Assembly: GCA_035361075.1 (NCBI GenBank)
Contig: DAOSBX010000020.1
Coordinates: 1 to 56,630, forward strand
DNA length: 56,630 nucleotides
Direction: 5' to 3'
DNA from: Candidatus Hydrogenedens sp.
GTDB taxonomy: Bacteria > Hydrogenedentota > Hydrogenedentia > Hydrogenedentales > Hydrogenedentaceae
Position 1 is the stretch's first letter. Each line of letters opens with the position of its first letter. Below are positions 1 to 8,292 of this stretch, piece after piece. Under the pieces are notes generated by a model. That model did not search any database. It saw only the letters and a program-made list of their open reading frames with translations, and was not told the DNA's origin. Position numbers and translations under genes: made by a program.

Positions 1-3
1 ATT

Positions 4-1047
4 TTATTTTTTGCATGAGAGGATTGTTTCTAATTGGTGTTGTATTATTGAGAAGGGTTCTTTAATTGTAGAGGGAGATATTTGAGGAAATGTGAGGGAA
101 AGAGGTGGGGTTATGATGTCATGTTCGAGGTAGGAATAGGTATCCATGCCAACGAATTCTACATGTACTTCGTTTCGGAAGAGTAAATTTAATATTCCTC
201 GTAAGCCGATGCCTGTCTCCCATGCAGATGTAATAACCTTCATTGTAGATTTGTTGTTACATACCTTTTGCCATGTCTCTGTTCCATAAAGTATAGAGGG
301 TTTAATTACAAAGACTATGTTCTCTAAATAATTTTTGCATATACTTTCTAATGCAATGTTCCATGTCTCAAGGAATTCGTCAATCCCTGCTTTGATAGGT
401 GATGTATTAAGGTAGGTTGGTAATTCCTCCAATGTTTTAACTGGATCCTCGATATACAGTATTCTTTTATTTTCAATCTGTGCTGTAAGATCTAATGTTT
501 GGTGTAGTGTCCATTGTCGGTTTAAGTCTAAAACGATTTGGGCTTCATTCCCGATTATTTTTTGTATCTGGGTTATTAACTCAACAGCGGTTGTTAAAGG
601 ATATTCCCCTATTTTTAGTTTAAAAATAGAATAGCCCTGATTTCTTTTCCGTTCGGCTTCTTCAAGGATTGTAGGAAACTCGCCTGCGAGAAGTGCGTTC
701 ATTTTTATAGGTGTGTCAGAGTAGTTATCTACATTGCAATTTAGACAATTAATTGCACTAACAGTGGCAAATTTTATTTCTGGACATTTATCCAGAAAGG
801 ACAAATCAATCTTACCTAAAAAATGTTTATAATTTTTTTCTATCCATTCTATACATCTTTTTATTTTTTCTTCTGTTGGTGGTAGAAGAGAGATTTCTCC
901 CCATGCTTCGTTAGCTTCTGTATCCTCAAACTTTATGACCAGTCCTTGTTTAGAAGAGAATGGAAGTCCTCGAATAAAGATCGTCGTTTTTAACGGAATT
1001 TCGTAACGATAAAGGGATAATTTTCGAATATAAACAGATTTTTTCAT
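4..1047 (-). CDS. menC: o-succinylbenzoate synthase-like enolase-superfamily enzyme
   Basis: Probable MenC, which dehydrates SHCHC to o-succinylbenzoate in menaquinone synthesis. The protein has the enolase-superfamily layout: an N-terminal capping domain, then a barrel with a KLK lysine pair at about residues 143-145. The metal ligands appear as LDLN, YIEDP and GIDEF, and a second catalytic lysine lies in VIKPS. The length (about 347 residues) suits MenC. I chose the ATG at 1047, which overlaps the menA stop as TAATG; a GTG at 1059 would add four residues. The stop is inside the window, so the gene is complete. The menA neighbour favours MenC over a dipeptide epimerase or muconate cycloisomerase, which share the fold. 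Confidence 0.82.
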   Translation of the reverse strand: MKKSVYIRKLSLYRYEIPLKTTIFIRGLPFSSKQGLVIKFEDTEANEAWGEISLLPPTEEKIKRCIEWIEKNYKHFLGKIDLSFLDKCPEIKFATVSAINCLNCNVDNYSDTPIKMNALLAGEFPTILEEAERKRNQGYSIFKLKIGEYPLTTAVELITQIQKIIGNEAQIVLDLNRQWTLHQTLDLTAQIENKRILYIEDPVKTLEELPTYLNTSPIKAGIDEFLETWNIALESICKNYLENIVFVIKPSILYGTETWQKVCNNKSTMKVITSAWETGIGLRGILNLLFRNEVHVEFVGMDTYSYLEHDIITPPLSLTFPQISPSTIKEPFSIIQHQLETILSCKK

Positions 1048-1943
1048 TAATAAATCCACAATATAGAAAAAAGGATGCTGTATAGCAACAGCAATTTCGC
1101 TGTATTGGCTAATAGTAAGTTTAACTCACTACCTTTAAGGCGAAACATAGCCCTTATCAGGAATAAAGAAGGAATTATAAGAACAATTAATAACAGCACA
1201 TCTTTTTGCCCACCTTCATTGAATGCGAGAATGAGAGGAATAACAACAACACTCATAAGAAGCATCGTAATATATTCGATTTGAGCGAACTTTTTGCCGA
1301 GTCGAACTGCAAGTGTTCGTTTGCCGACAACAGCATCATTTTCAACATCACGATAATTGTTTACTGTAAGGATGGCTACTGAGAGACATCCTGCGGAAAA
1401 TCCTACTAAAAGCCCATGTAATGAGACTTGAAAAGATTGAACATAATAGGTTCCCATCACAGCGACAGGACCAAAAAATACAAAGACAAATAAATCTCCC
1501 AAACCCAGATAAGCAAGGGGTATTGGTCCTGCGGTATAGGCAAAAGCAAGAATTAATGAAACCGCACCAATGGTCAAAATGGGCAAACCACCTCTATAAA
1601 TTAAATACCCTCCAGGGAGTAAAGATGTAATCACAAGAATAGCCAATGCTAACTGCATTTGCTTTGGAGTAAGCCAACCAGCACTGGTTGCACGTGTTGG
1701 ACCTACACGGTTTTCACGGTCAGCCCCCTTTACGAAATCGAAATAGTCATTAGCGTAGTTAGATAATATTTGAATTAGTACTGCACCTAATAAGGAACAT
1801 ATAGCAGAAATTGCGTGGAAATGTCCATCTCGAACTGCGATAGCGGTTCCCATTATAACGGGGGCAATACTTGCTCCTAATGTTTTGGGTCTTGCAGTTA
1901 AGAATAAAATTTTCAGAATTGATGGTAGTTTTGTTGATGTCAT
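1047..1943 (-). CDS. menA: 1,4-dihydroxy-2-naphthoate polyprenyltransferase
   Basis: UbiA-superfamily integral membrane prenyltransferase that attaches the polyprenyl tail to dihydroxynaphthoate to give demethylmenaquinone. The first Asp-rich motif reads NYANDYFDFVKGAD near residue 65 and the second reads NNYRDVENDAVVGKRTLAVRLG, cut here to its key part NDAVVGKRTLAV; both are typical of MenA. About eight hydrophobic segments follow. The length of 298 residues is usual. It lies 20 bp downstream of apt and is translationally coupled to menC. UbiA-type 4-hydroxybenzoate transferases are related, but the adjacent menC argues for menaquinone. Confidence 0.9.
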   Translation of the reverse strand: MTSTKLPSILKILFLTARPKTLGASIAPVIMGTAIAVRDGHFHAISAICSLLGAVLIQILSNYANDYFDFVKGADRENRVGPTRATSAGWLTPKQMQLALAILVITSLLPGGYLIYRGGLPILTIGAVSLILAFAYTAGPIPLAYLGLGDLFVFVFFGPVAVMGTYYVQSFQVSLHGLLVGFSAGCLSVAILTVNNYRDVENDAVVGKRTLAVRLGKKFAQIEYITMLLMSVVVIPLILAFNEGGQKDVLLLIVLIIPSLFLIRAMFRLKGSELNLLLANTAKLLLLYSILFSILWIY

Positions 1944-1963
1944 AATATATAGTGTGTTTTTTA

Positions 1964-2485
1964 TTAGAGGTCGTCATATTGCACTAATGAAAACACGGGG
2001 AGAGGGGTAAGAGCATCTCTGCCTTTAAGAGCTGGGAGTTCGACTACGAAGCCTGCCTCAACTGGGATTGCATTTAATTGCTCAATCAAGTTTTTTACCG
2101 CAGATGCAGTTCCACCTGTGGCGAGTAAATCATCAATAATAACTGTGCGTTGTCCTTCCTTTAATGCATCAATATGCATTTCGATTGTATCCCAGCCATA
2201 TTCTAATGCAAAACTTTCTGATATTTTTTCATACGGAAGTTTTCCTTTTTTCCTTGCCAGAACCAGAGGTATATTCATTAAATAAGCGATAGCAGAGCCG
2301 AAAATGAATCCACGAGACTCAATAGCAACAATAGCTTGAATATTCATGGGTCGATAATGTTGCACGAAGCAATCGATAGCATAATGGAATGCCTCAGGAT
2401 TCAAGAGTAGAGTGGTTATATCCTTGAATTGTATCCCTGGTTTGGGAAAATCAGGCACATTGCGAATGATTTTTTTCAGATCCAT
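1964..2485 (-). CDS. apt: adenine phosphoribosyltransferase
   Basis: Salvages adenine to AMP with PRPP in the cytoplasm. The PRPP-binding loop is visible as VIIDDLLATGGTA, and the N-terminus (DLKKIIRNVPDFPKPGI) is the standard Apt opening. The length of 173 residues is normal. I chose the ATG at 2485, preceded by AGGGAA about nine bases upstream, because it gives the canonical start; a TTG at 2494 would add three residues. It sits 35 bp after the sigma-factor gene and 20 bp before menA, so the four genes probably form one transcript. Confidence 0.95.
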   Translation of the reverse strand: MDLKKIIRNVPDFPKPGIQFKDITTLLLNPEAFHYAIDCFVQHYRPMNIQAIVAIESRGFIFGSAIAYLMNIPLVLARKKGKLPYEKISESFALEYGWDTIEMHIDALKEGQRTVIIDDLLATGGTASAVKNLIEQLNAIPVEAGFVVELPALKGRDALTPLPVFSLVQYDDL

Positions 2486-2520
2486 ATTTTTCAATTCCCT
2501 GGTATCTTGGATGTTAAATA

Positions 2521-3369
2521 TTAGAACAAGTCTTTATTATTGGCAACGTATTTTCTCAGAAATTTTAAAGCGAGTCGTTCATATAGACGAACTCGTTCTC
2601 GGGTGAGATTTAATGCTTTTCCTGTTTCTTCCAGTGTATGAGGTTTTCCATCAACAAGGCCATAACGATAGCGCATTACTTCGGCTTCATTTTTTGGCAG
2701 TAACGAGATAAGGAATTCCAGATCTTGCTCCTTCTCAATATCTTCAGCAAAACTTTCTACTCGAAAGGAGGTTTTAATTTTGGCGCTGGCATACGGGTCT
2801 TCTCTATCATCGATACTTTGTATGAAATCGAATGACATTACAGTTTCATTAGACTCTTGTAATTGCTCCGCCTCATCAACCGAGATACCTAATATTTTTG
2901 CAATTTCTTCTGGGTATGGATATGCTCCTGTTTTTTTGAAGTAATCCTCTATGATTTTTCGATATCTTAATAAGTGTTCGTTTAAGTACGTGGGGACGCG
3001 TATGGTTCGGCATTGGTTTGATAGTGCGCGTGTGATTGCTTGTCGAATCCACCATGTTGCATAGGTAGAAAATTTTGTTCCATGTTTGGGGTCGAAACTT
3101 TCGACTGCTTTTACAAGTCCAATATTTCCTTCCTCTATTAAATCTAAAATGGGCACGCCGAAGCGGGCATACCTTTTTGCAATACTTACAACCAGACGAA
3201 GATTGGAAAGAATCAATTTTCGTCTTGCCGAGCCATCCCCTTTATGCATGCGGAATGCTAATTTTCTTTCTTCCTCTGCACTTAGTAAAGGAATCTTTGA
3301 AATCTCGGATATGTAAATATTTAACCCTCTGTCAAATGGTAAATTTTGTGAAATATCCTTATCTTCCAC
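2521..3369 (-). CDS. RNA polymerase sigma-70 family factor (RpoD/SigA-like)
   Basis: Sigma-70 factor of 282 residues without region 1.1. Region 1.2 begins at about residue 15. Region 2 is strongly conserved (DLIEEGNIGLVKAVESFD, then FSTYATWWIRQAI), followed by the RTIRVPTYLNE segment, region 3 and a C-terminal region 4 with an RERVR helix. The segment after that helix reads RLYERLALKFLR, where primary sigma factors usually read RQIEAKALRKLR. It may be a primary or a group-2 sigma factor; the window cannot decide. The start is GTG, supported by GAGGA seven bases upstream. It heads the apt-menA-menC run. Confidence 0.9.
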   Translation of the reverse strand: MEDKDISQNLPFDRGLNIYISEISKIPLLSAEEERKLAFRMHKGDGSARRKLILSNLRLVVSIAKRYARFGVPILDLIEEGNIGLVKAVESFDPKHGTKFSTYATWWIRQAITRALSNQCRTIRVPTYLNEHLLRYRKIIEDYFKKTGAYPYPEEIAKILGISVDEAEQLQESNETVMSFDFIQSIDDREDPYASAKIKTSFRVESFAEDIEKEQDLEFLISLLPKNEAEVMRYRYGLVDGKPHTLEETGKALNLTRERVRLYERLALKFLRKYVANNKDLF

Positions 3370-3544
3370 TCTTAAATCCTCATAAGGATTTTAAGTTTAA
3401 CGATTTTTCAAAGTATATAGTATACAATTTTTTAGGTATTAACAAAAAATGATTTTAACCTGACTTAGCAGGTGAAATTATAACTTTAAAATCCGTTATA
3501 ATTGAAATGCACATAAAGAGCAAAGTTACTATAAGGATTTGATT

Positions 3545-4654
3545 ATGGGAAAGAAATTATTACTTTTACTCATTAGCATGTTTGCTATAGTTTTTGTTTC
3601 GATTGCACAAGTTGTACCAACACCTATTCCAAGATTTTCAAAAAGTGCTAAATTATTATTCCCAAATAGTAATTTTGAGCAAGGCAATTTAGAAAATTGG
3701 CGAGCTTTTGGTAAAGCATTTATAAATCAGCCGACGTATGGTGATAACGTCCTTGTTAGAGAAGCACCAAAATCGGCACTTCCAGAGGGGAATTGGTGGA
3801 TAGGTACATTTGAAAATTATCAGGCTCTGCCACATCAGAAAGCGGGGGAGACCCAAAAGAACGAAGCGGTTGGGGAATTAATTTCACAGCCTTTTACAAT
3901 TGATACTCCGTACATTGGCTTCTTAATTGGGGGTGGTATGAAAAAAACAACTGCGGTGAGGTTGATTGTCAATGGAGAAGTTGTTCGTGAATCGTACGGA
4001 TTAAATCATCCGATGATGCGAAGAGAATTTTGGGATGTTAAAGAATTTATGTCTATGTCATCGGTTATATCTATTATTGACAAGGAAAAAGGTGTATGGG
4101 GCTGTATTAATGCGGATGACTTTCGTGGGTATCGGGTACCTGATAACATGCTTTTGTTTCCGAATAGCGATTTTGAATCAGGTAATTTAGACCATTGGAA
4201 AGGTGAAGGTTCCGCTTTTGAGAATCAACCGACATTGGGAGACAATCCTGCGGCACGAGAATACGGTAAACATTCTAATCATCAGGGCAAATATTGGATA
4301 GGTACTTATGAACGTTACCAAGGGAAACCGGGAGAGGAACCGGGGAGCGTTCGTAAGGATATGGCTTTTGGGACTTTACGTTCGGAACCTTTTATTATCC
4401 GTGGGCCTGCTATTTGGTTTCTATTAGGTGGTGGTAAAGGCTCGGGATTGGAAGTTCGACTTTATGTTGATGGTAAAGTTGTAAGGACATCAAAAAACAA
4501 AGAGAATCGGGAGGATATGCAGGCTGAAATTTGGATGGTGTCTGAATATAAAGGGAAGAAAGCTGAGGTTGAAATTATTGACGACAGTATGGATGCATGG
4601 GGGCATATCAATGTAGACAATTTCAGGTATATGCGGTTATTTGAAGATTTATAA
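3545..4654 (+). CDS. secreted protein with two tandem galactose-binding-like repeats
   Basis: Exported protein of unknown role. A signal peptide (GKKLLLLLISMFAIVFVSIA) is followed by two homologous units of about 165 residues, each opening with LLFPNS(N/D)FE.GNL..W and containing a (Y)W(I)GT(F/Y)E.YQ block. Each unit ends with an I(I)D...WG.IN.DDF/DNF block. The pattern, including FLIGGG, resembles the beta-sandwich module that accompanies levanase/fructosidase-type glycosidases, as I recall it. No catalytic domain is visible, so binding of a glycan is only inferred. I chose the ATG at 3545, with AAGGAT upstream; a TTG at 3539 is also possible. It ends two bases from the converging purH-like gene. 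Confidence 0.65.
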   Translation: MGKKLLLLLISMFAIVFVSIAQVVPTPIPRFSKSAKLLFPNSNFEQGNLENWRAFGKAFINQPTYGDNVLVREAPKSALPEGNWWIGTFENYQALPHQKAGETQKNEAVGELISQPFTIDTPYIGFLIGGGMKKTTAVRLIVNGEVVRESYGLNHPMMRREFWDVKEFMSMSSVISIIDKEKGVWGCINADDFRGYRVPDNMLLFPNSDFESGNLDHWKGEGSAFENQPTLGDNPAAREYGKHSNHQGKYWIGTYERYQGKPGEEPGSVRKDMAFGTLRSEPFIIRGPAIWFLLGGGKGSGLEVRLYVDGKVVRTSKNKENREDMQAEIWMVSEYKGKKAEVEIIDDSMDAWGHINVDNFRYMRLFEDL

Positions 4655-4655
4655 A

Positions 4656-5786
4656 TTAGTGATGAGAGAAGCAACGCTCACCCGTAAATAACATAGCCAC
4701 ACCTACGCGGTTGGCAAATTCAATAACATCATAATCGTTAACACTTCCACCGGGTTGAACAATGGCATGTATTCCTTCACGCACAGCAGTTTCTACTGCA
4801 TCAGGAAATGGGAAGAAGCCATCCGAGGCAAGAACTGCACCGTTGAGAGTTTCACTACCTTTATACTTTTTCTTTGCTTTTTCTATAGCTTGTTCGACAG
4901 CACCGACGCGGTCTTGTTGTCCTGTCCCAACTGCTAATGTCTGTCCATTTTTTACAATTACGACGCCATTCGAACGAACATGGATGTTTATATACCAGGC
5001 AAAAAGAAGGTCTTCCAATTCTTGCTGAGAGGGGATAACTTCACTTTCAATCTTTCCTTTTTTCGGATGTTCTACAGAAGCCTTTATGAAATCATTGGCA
5101 CTTCTTATTTTTGTAAGATATGGCTGAGCCAACACAATGCTACCGTCATCAAAAACTTTCATTTCCCATGTCGTGATACTATCTCCAATATATTTGGGTA
5201 AAAGGTCTAATGGAGGTACCTTAATAATACGTATTTCTTTATTCTTTTTATATTTTTCAAAATCGTTAAAAACGGACAATGCTTCTGGTGTAAAAGATGG
5301 AGCGGAGACTCCTTCAATTACGGTTTGCATAATTTCAATTGCAGTTGCTTCATCGACTTCAACATTAAAAGCGACAACGCCACCGAAGGCTGCTTGCGAG
5401 TCGGCATCACGTGCACGGCGGTAAACATCTGCTAACGTTTGGCCTTCCTGTTGGATTGCGACACCTGACGGATTGCAATGTTTCATAACTGCACAAGCAG
5501 GTTTTTGCAAATATTTTAGTATTCCAAAGGCATGGTGTAAATCTTCAAGATTTGTTTGAGACAACCCACTTTTGCCTGTTTTCAAAATTTGATATGCCCC
5601 CAAAAAGATATTAGTTCCATCCGCAGGTCTATAAAATGCAGCTGGCTGATGTGGATTGGTTCCGTATCGAAGGTCTTCAACCTTAATCCATTGTTTTCCC
5701 AATACGTTGATAGATTCTGGGAAAGAGCCTTCTGTTTTAGTGCGATACATCGCTTTTAAGTCGATTTTGTTTTTGTTATCATTCAT
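4656..5786 (-). CDS. stand-alone AICAR transformylase (PurH C-terminal domain)
   Basis: Transfers the formyl group to AICAR to give FAICAR in purine synthesis. The sequence aligns to the transformylase half of PurH: RYGTNPHQPAAFY near the start, the catalytic KH pair in MKHCNPSG, DSQAAFGG, an SNGVVIVKNGQTLAVG-like block, and the ending ASDGFFPFPD with IHAIVQPGGS. The IMP cyclohydrolase (MGS-like) domain that normally precedes it is absent, and the 376-residue length fits one domain. I chose the ATG at 5786, with GGGGAG upstream, over an ATG 15 codons earlier. A separate cyclohydrolase must be elsewhere if the pathway is complete. Confidence 0.88.
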   Translation of the reverse strand: MNDNKNKIDLKAMYRTKTEGSFPESINVLGKQWIKVEDLRYGTNPHQPAAFYRPADGTNIFLGAYQILKTGKSGLSQTNLEDLHHAFGILKYLQKPACAVMKHCNPSGVAIQQEGQTLADVYRRARDADSQAAFGGVVAFNVEVDEATAIEIMQTVIEGVSAPSFTPEALSVFNDFEKYKKNKEIRIIKVPPLDLLPKYIGDSITTWEMKVFDDGSIVLAQPYLTKIRSANDFIKASVEHPKKGKIESEVIPSQQELEDLLFAWYINIHVRSNGVVIVKNGQTLAVGTGQQDRVGAVEQAIEKAKKKYKGSETLNGAVLASDGFFPFPDAVETAVREGIHAIVQPGGSVNDYDVIEFANRVGVAMLFTGERCFSHH

Positions 5787-5875
5787 TTTTATGACTCCCC
5801 AAGTTGAAAATTGATTTATTTTAACATACACTCATAAAGTATAGAAAATCGACGGTTATTTAAAGGATGTTTGAT

Positions 5876-6616
5876 ATGTCTCATTTATTTTACTTTGTAA
5901 TTCCACATCACTCTCCAAAAGAAGGGGATATTGTTTTACAAGGGGAAGAGGCTCATCATGCTATTCGTGTTGTTCGAGTGAAGGCAGGGGAGCATATCGG
6001 TTTTATTGATGGGCAAGGAGGAAAGTGGTTTTGTAAGGTAACTAATATCTGTAAAGACATATTAACTGCAAAGATAATCAAATATCAATATATTCAAAAA
6101 GAAACGGATGTCTGTTTGATTATTGGCTGGTTACATCGGGACAATGCCATTGAAACATTAGTGACATATGGAACTGAGATGGGTATTTCCGAATTTCGTT
6201 TTTTTCAGTCGGAACGCTCGACGCGTCCCATACGGCGAGATGATAAAATAAAGAGATGGGTGGTTCAATCATGTAAAATTGTCGGTCGACCTTGGTTCCC
6301 AAATGTAACTATGCATGAGGGTTTATTATCAGCAATCAAAGATTTTGAGGGTAAATTATTGATAGCTACGGCTTCACATTCGTCAATGTCCATATCTCAA
6401 GTAGACTGTTCCAAGCCCTGTGGACTTATCATCGGACCTGAAGGGGATTTTTCTGAAAATGAGATTGCAATGGCGGAGAAAGCAGGGGCAAAGCCTATTT
6501 ATTTAGGGCCTGATGTATATCGTAGTGAATTGTCTGCTTTATTAGGTTCTTTTTTCATTTTGGGAAAACAAGGTTATTTTGAGAAATCGCCCCAAAATAA
6601 TTTTTCATTTGATTAG
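5876..6616 (+). CDS. rsmE: 16S rRNA (uracil1498-N3)-methyltransferase
   Basis: SPOUT-class methyltransferase that modifies U1498 of 16S rRNA. An N-terminal PUA-like segment (GEEAHHAIRVVRVKAGEHI) leads into the SPOUT knot. The SAM-binding motif reads IIGPEGDFSENEI, and the C-terminal loop reads LGPDVYRSELSAL, where many RsmE proteins have LGxRILRxETA. Length is 247 residues. I chose the ATG at 5876, eight bases after AAAGGA; an ATG at 5867 touches the ribosome-binding site. It starts a plus-strand run continuing to the symporter. Confidence 0.88.
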   Translation: MSHLFYFVIPHHSPKEGDIVLQGEEAHHAIRVVRVKAGEHIGFIDGQGGKWFCKVTNICKDILTAKIIKYQYIQKETDVCLIIGWLHRDNAIETLVTYGTEMGISEFRFFQSERSTRPIRRDDKIKRWVVQSCKIVGRPWFPNVTMHEGLLSAIKDFEGKLLIATASHSSMSISQVDCSKPCGLIIGPEGDFSENEIAMAEKAGAKPIYLGPDVYRSELSALLGSFFILGKQGYFEKSPQNNFSFD

Positions 6617-6665
6617 CACGATATTTTTTTAGCAAAATAAATATAAACAATAGGGAGATATTATC

Positions 6666-7013
6666 ATGAGTGAAGATTGCCTGTTTTGTAAAATAGCACG
6701 TAAAGAAATACCTTCGACAGAAGTATATTCTGATGATGAATTTTATGCTTTTCGAGATATTCATCCTGCAGCACCCGTTCATGTTCTTTTAATACCACGG
6801 AAGCATATTGCTCGGATAACGGATGCCAGTGAAGAGGATGAAGCTCTTTTAGGAAGGATGCTTTTACGGGCAAATGAAATTGCAAAAAAGGAAGGAATTG
6901 CAGAACCTGGCTTTAGATATGTTCTAAGTTGTAACGCTCATGGTGGCCAGCTTATATTTCACATTCATTTGCATATTTTAGGAGGTAGAGAATTGGGATG
7001 GCCTCCAGGTTAA
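6666..7013 (+). CDS. HIT family purine nucleoside phosphoramidase (HinT-like)
   Basis: Histidine-triad protein of 115 residues, probably hydrolysing AMP-lysine or nucleoside phosphoramidates. The opening DCLFCKIARKEIPS and the triad HIHLH at residues 99-103, followed by ILGGRELGWPPG, match the HinT branch. AGGGAGA lies eight bases before the ATG. It sits between rsmE and aroE; the gaps (49 and 19 bp) suggest a shared transcript, not a shared function. Confidence 0.93.
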   Translation: MSEDCLFCKIARKEIPSTEVYSDDEFYAFRDIHPAAPVHVLLIPRKHIARITDASEEDEALLGRMLLRANEIAKKEGIAEPGFRYVLSCNAHGGQLIFHIHLHILGGRELGWPPG

Positions 7014-7032
7014 TTAACTAAAAGTATTGAAT

Positions 7033-7902
7033 ATGAAAATTGATGTAAATACAAAATTATGTGCAGTAATAGGACATCCAGTTCGACACTCGTTGTCCCC
7101 TGTCATTCATAATGCTGGGTTTCAGAGTTTAGGTCTTAATTATGTTTATCTTGCCTTTGATGTTACCGACCTTGAAGGTTGTCTAAAAGGGATGCGTGCT
7201 CTTGATGGATTTCGTGGGATAAGTGTGACCATTCCCCACAAAGAGGCAGTAATCCAATATCTTGATAGAGTCGATCCAGTTGCCCAGAAAATAGGTAGTG
7301 TTAACACAATTACTCACGAAGGGGAACAACTTTTGGGAACGAATACAGACGGTCAAGGGACACTCAAGGCTTTTTCAAGGGCAGGTGTTACTTTGTCGGG
7401 GAAGAGAATTCTTTTCCTCGGTGCTGGCGGTGCTGTTCGTGCTGTTGCGTTTACTTTTGCTCAAATGGTACAACCTGCACAGATTACTATACTCGGTAGA
7501 ACACCGTCACGGCTGGAAAAACTGCTTACTGATCTAAAACACACTTATCCTAATATTCTTTTTCAACATGGATACTTAAGTGAGGACATTCAGCGGTATA
7601 TTACGGAACATGAAATCATTATACAGGGGACACCTATGGGGATGGAGGGACATAACTCCGAGAAGTTGGCTTTCCCTTTTGATGTTCTTTCTTCTCAGCA
7701 TGTCGTATTTGATATGGTATATCGACCACTGTACACTGAATTGATAAAGGAAGCACAAAAAAGGAATTGCACAGTAATAACAGGGATAGAAATGCTCGTA
7801 GAACAAGCAGTATTACAATTCGAATTATGGACAGGGATACCTGCCCCTGTGGATGTAATGCGGAACGCTGTTGAAAAAGTATTAAAACAATGTGATATAT
7901 AA
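7033..7902 (+). CDS. aroE: shikimate dehydrogenase (NADP+)
   Basis: Reduces 3-dehydroshikimate to shikimate in aromatic amino-acid synthesis. The substrate-binding motif GHPVRHSLSPVIHN is at the N-terminus, SVTIPHKE carries the catalytic lysine, and NTDGQG contributes the catalytic aspartate. The dinucleotide loop reads LGAGGAVRAVAFT, followed by GRTPSR for the NADP phosphate. Length (289 residues) is normal. I chose the ATG at 7033; a TTG two codons upstream is also possible. A 66-residue protein follows after 25 bp. Confidence 0.94.
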   Translation: MKIDVNTKLCAVIGHPVRHSLSPVIHNAGFQSLGLNYVYLAFDVTDLEGCLKGMRALDGFRGISVTIPHKEAVIQYLDRVDPVAQKIGSVNTITHEGEQLLGTNTDGQGTLKAFSRAGVTLSGKRILFLGAGGAVRAVAFTFAQMVQPAQITILGRTPSRLEKLLTDLKHTYPNILFQHGYLSEDIQRYITEHEIIIQGTPMGMEGHNSEKLAFPFDVLSSQHVVFDMVYRPLYTELIKEAQKRNCTVITGIEMLVEQAVLQFELWTGIPAPVDVMRNAVEKVLKQCDI

Positions 7903-7927
7903 TTATTGTAGACAAGGAGAAACATTT

Positions 7928-8128
7928 ATGAGGGTTCAGTCTTTTATTGGTAAAGCAAGCGTAGAAGGACTTCATCAAATGGATAATTTGATAAACGATT
8001 GGATTAAACGGACACGCCCTAAAATCATTCAGATAGCACAATGCCCATGCACATCAGCAAGACACGATGGTAGAGACCAGGAAACAATAATTGTAGTTAC
8101 AATTCTGTATCAGGAAAGTGAGGTGTAA
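7928..8128 (+). CDS. small hypothetical protein, 66 residues
   Basis: No confident family. The ATG at 7928 has AAGGAGA seven to eight bases upstream, a strong site, and I prefer it to the ATG at 7892 inside aroE. The sequence has a helical middle (HQMDNLINDWIKR) and a strand pair, IIQIAQCPC and ETIIVVTILYQES, joined by a polar turn. This strand-helix-strand layout recalls small Cse60- or dodecin-like proteins, but the similarity is only by eye. It follows aroE by 25 bp and may be its last co-transcribed gene. Confidence 0.6.
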   Translation: MRVQSFIGKASVEGLHQMDNLINDWIKRTRPKIIQIAQCPCTSARHDGRDQETIIVVTILYQESEV

Positions 8129-8292
8129 TTATTTTTTCTAAATGATTACGTCAGACATAAAAGGGAAAGAGTTATTTTTTGACCGTTTTGTTTTATCCTA
8201 CATAATAATTGGAAATAAATGTCTTTAAAGAATAATAATATTTATAGTTTGTTATGATTTTTTATTTTTAACCCTAATCAAGGAAAAAGGGA

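Noticed and set aside
3075..3452. 125-codon plus-strand frame opposite the sigma-factor gene
   Set aside because: Antisense shadow of a conserved coding region; composition is not protein-like.
7634..8041. 135-codon minus-strand frame across the end of aroE and the small protein gene
   Set aside because: Lies opposite aroE and the well-supported 66-residue frame; no ribosome-binding site and low-complexity content.
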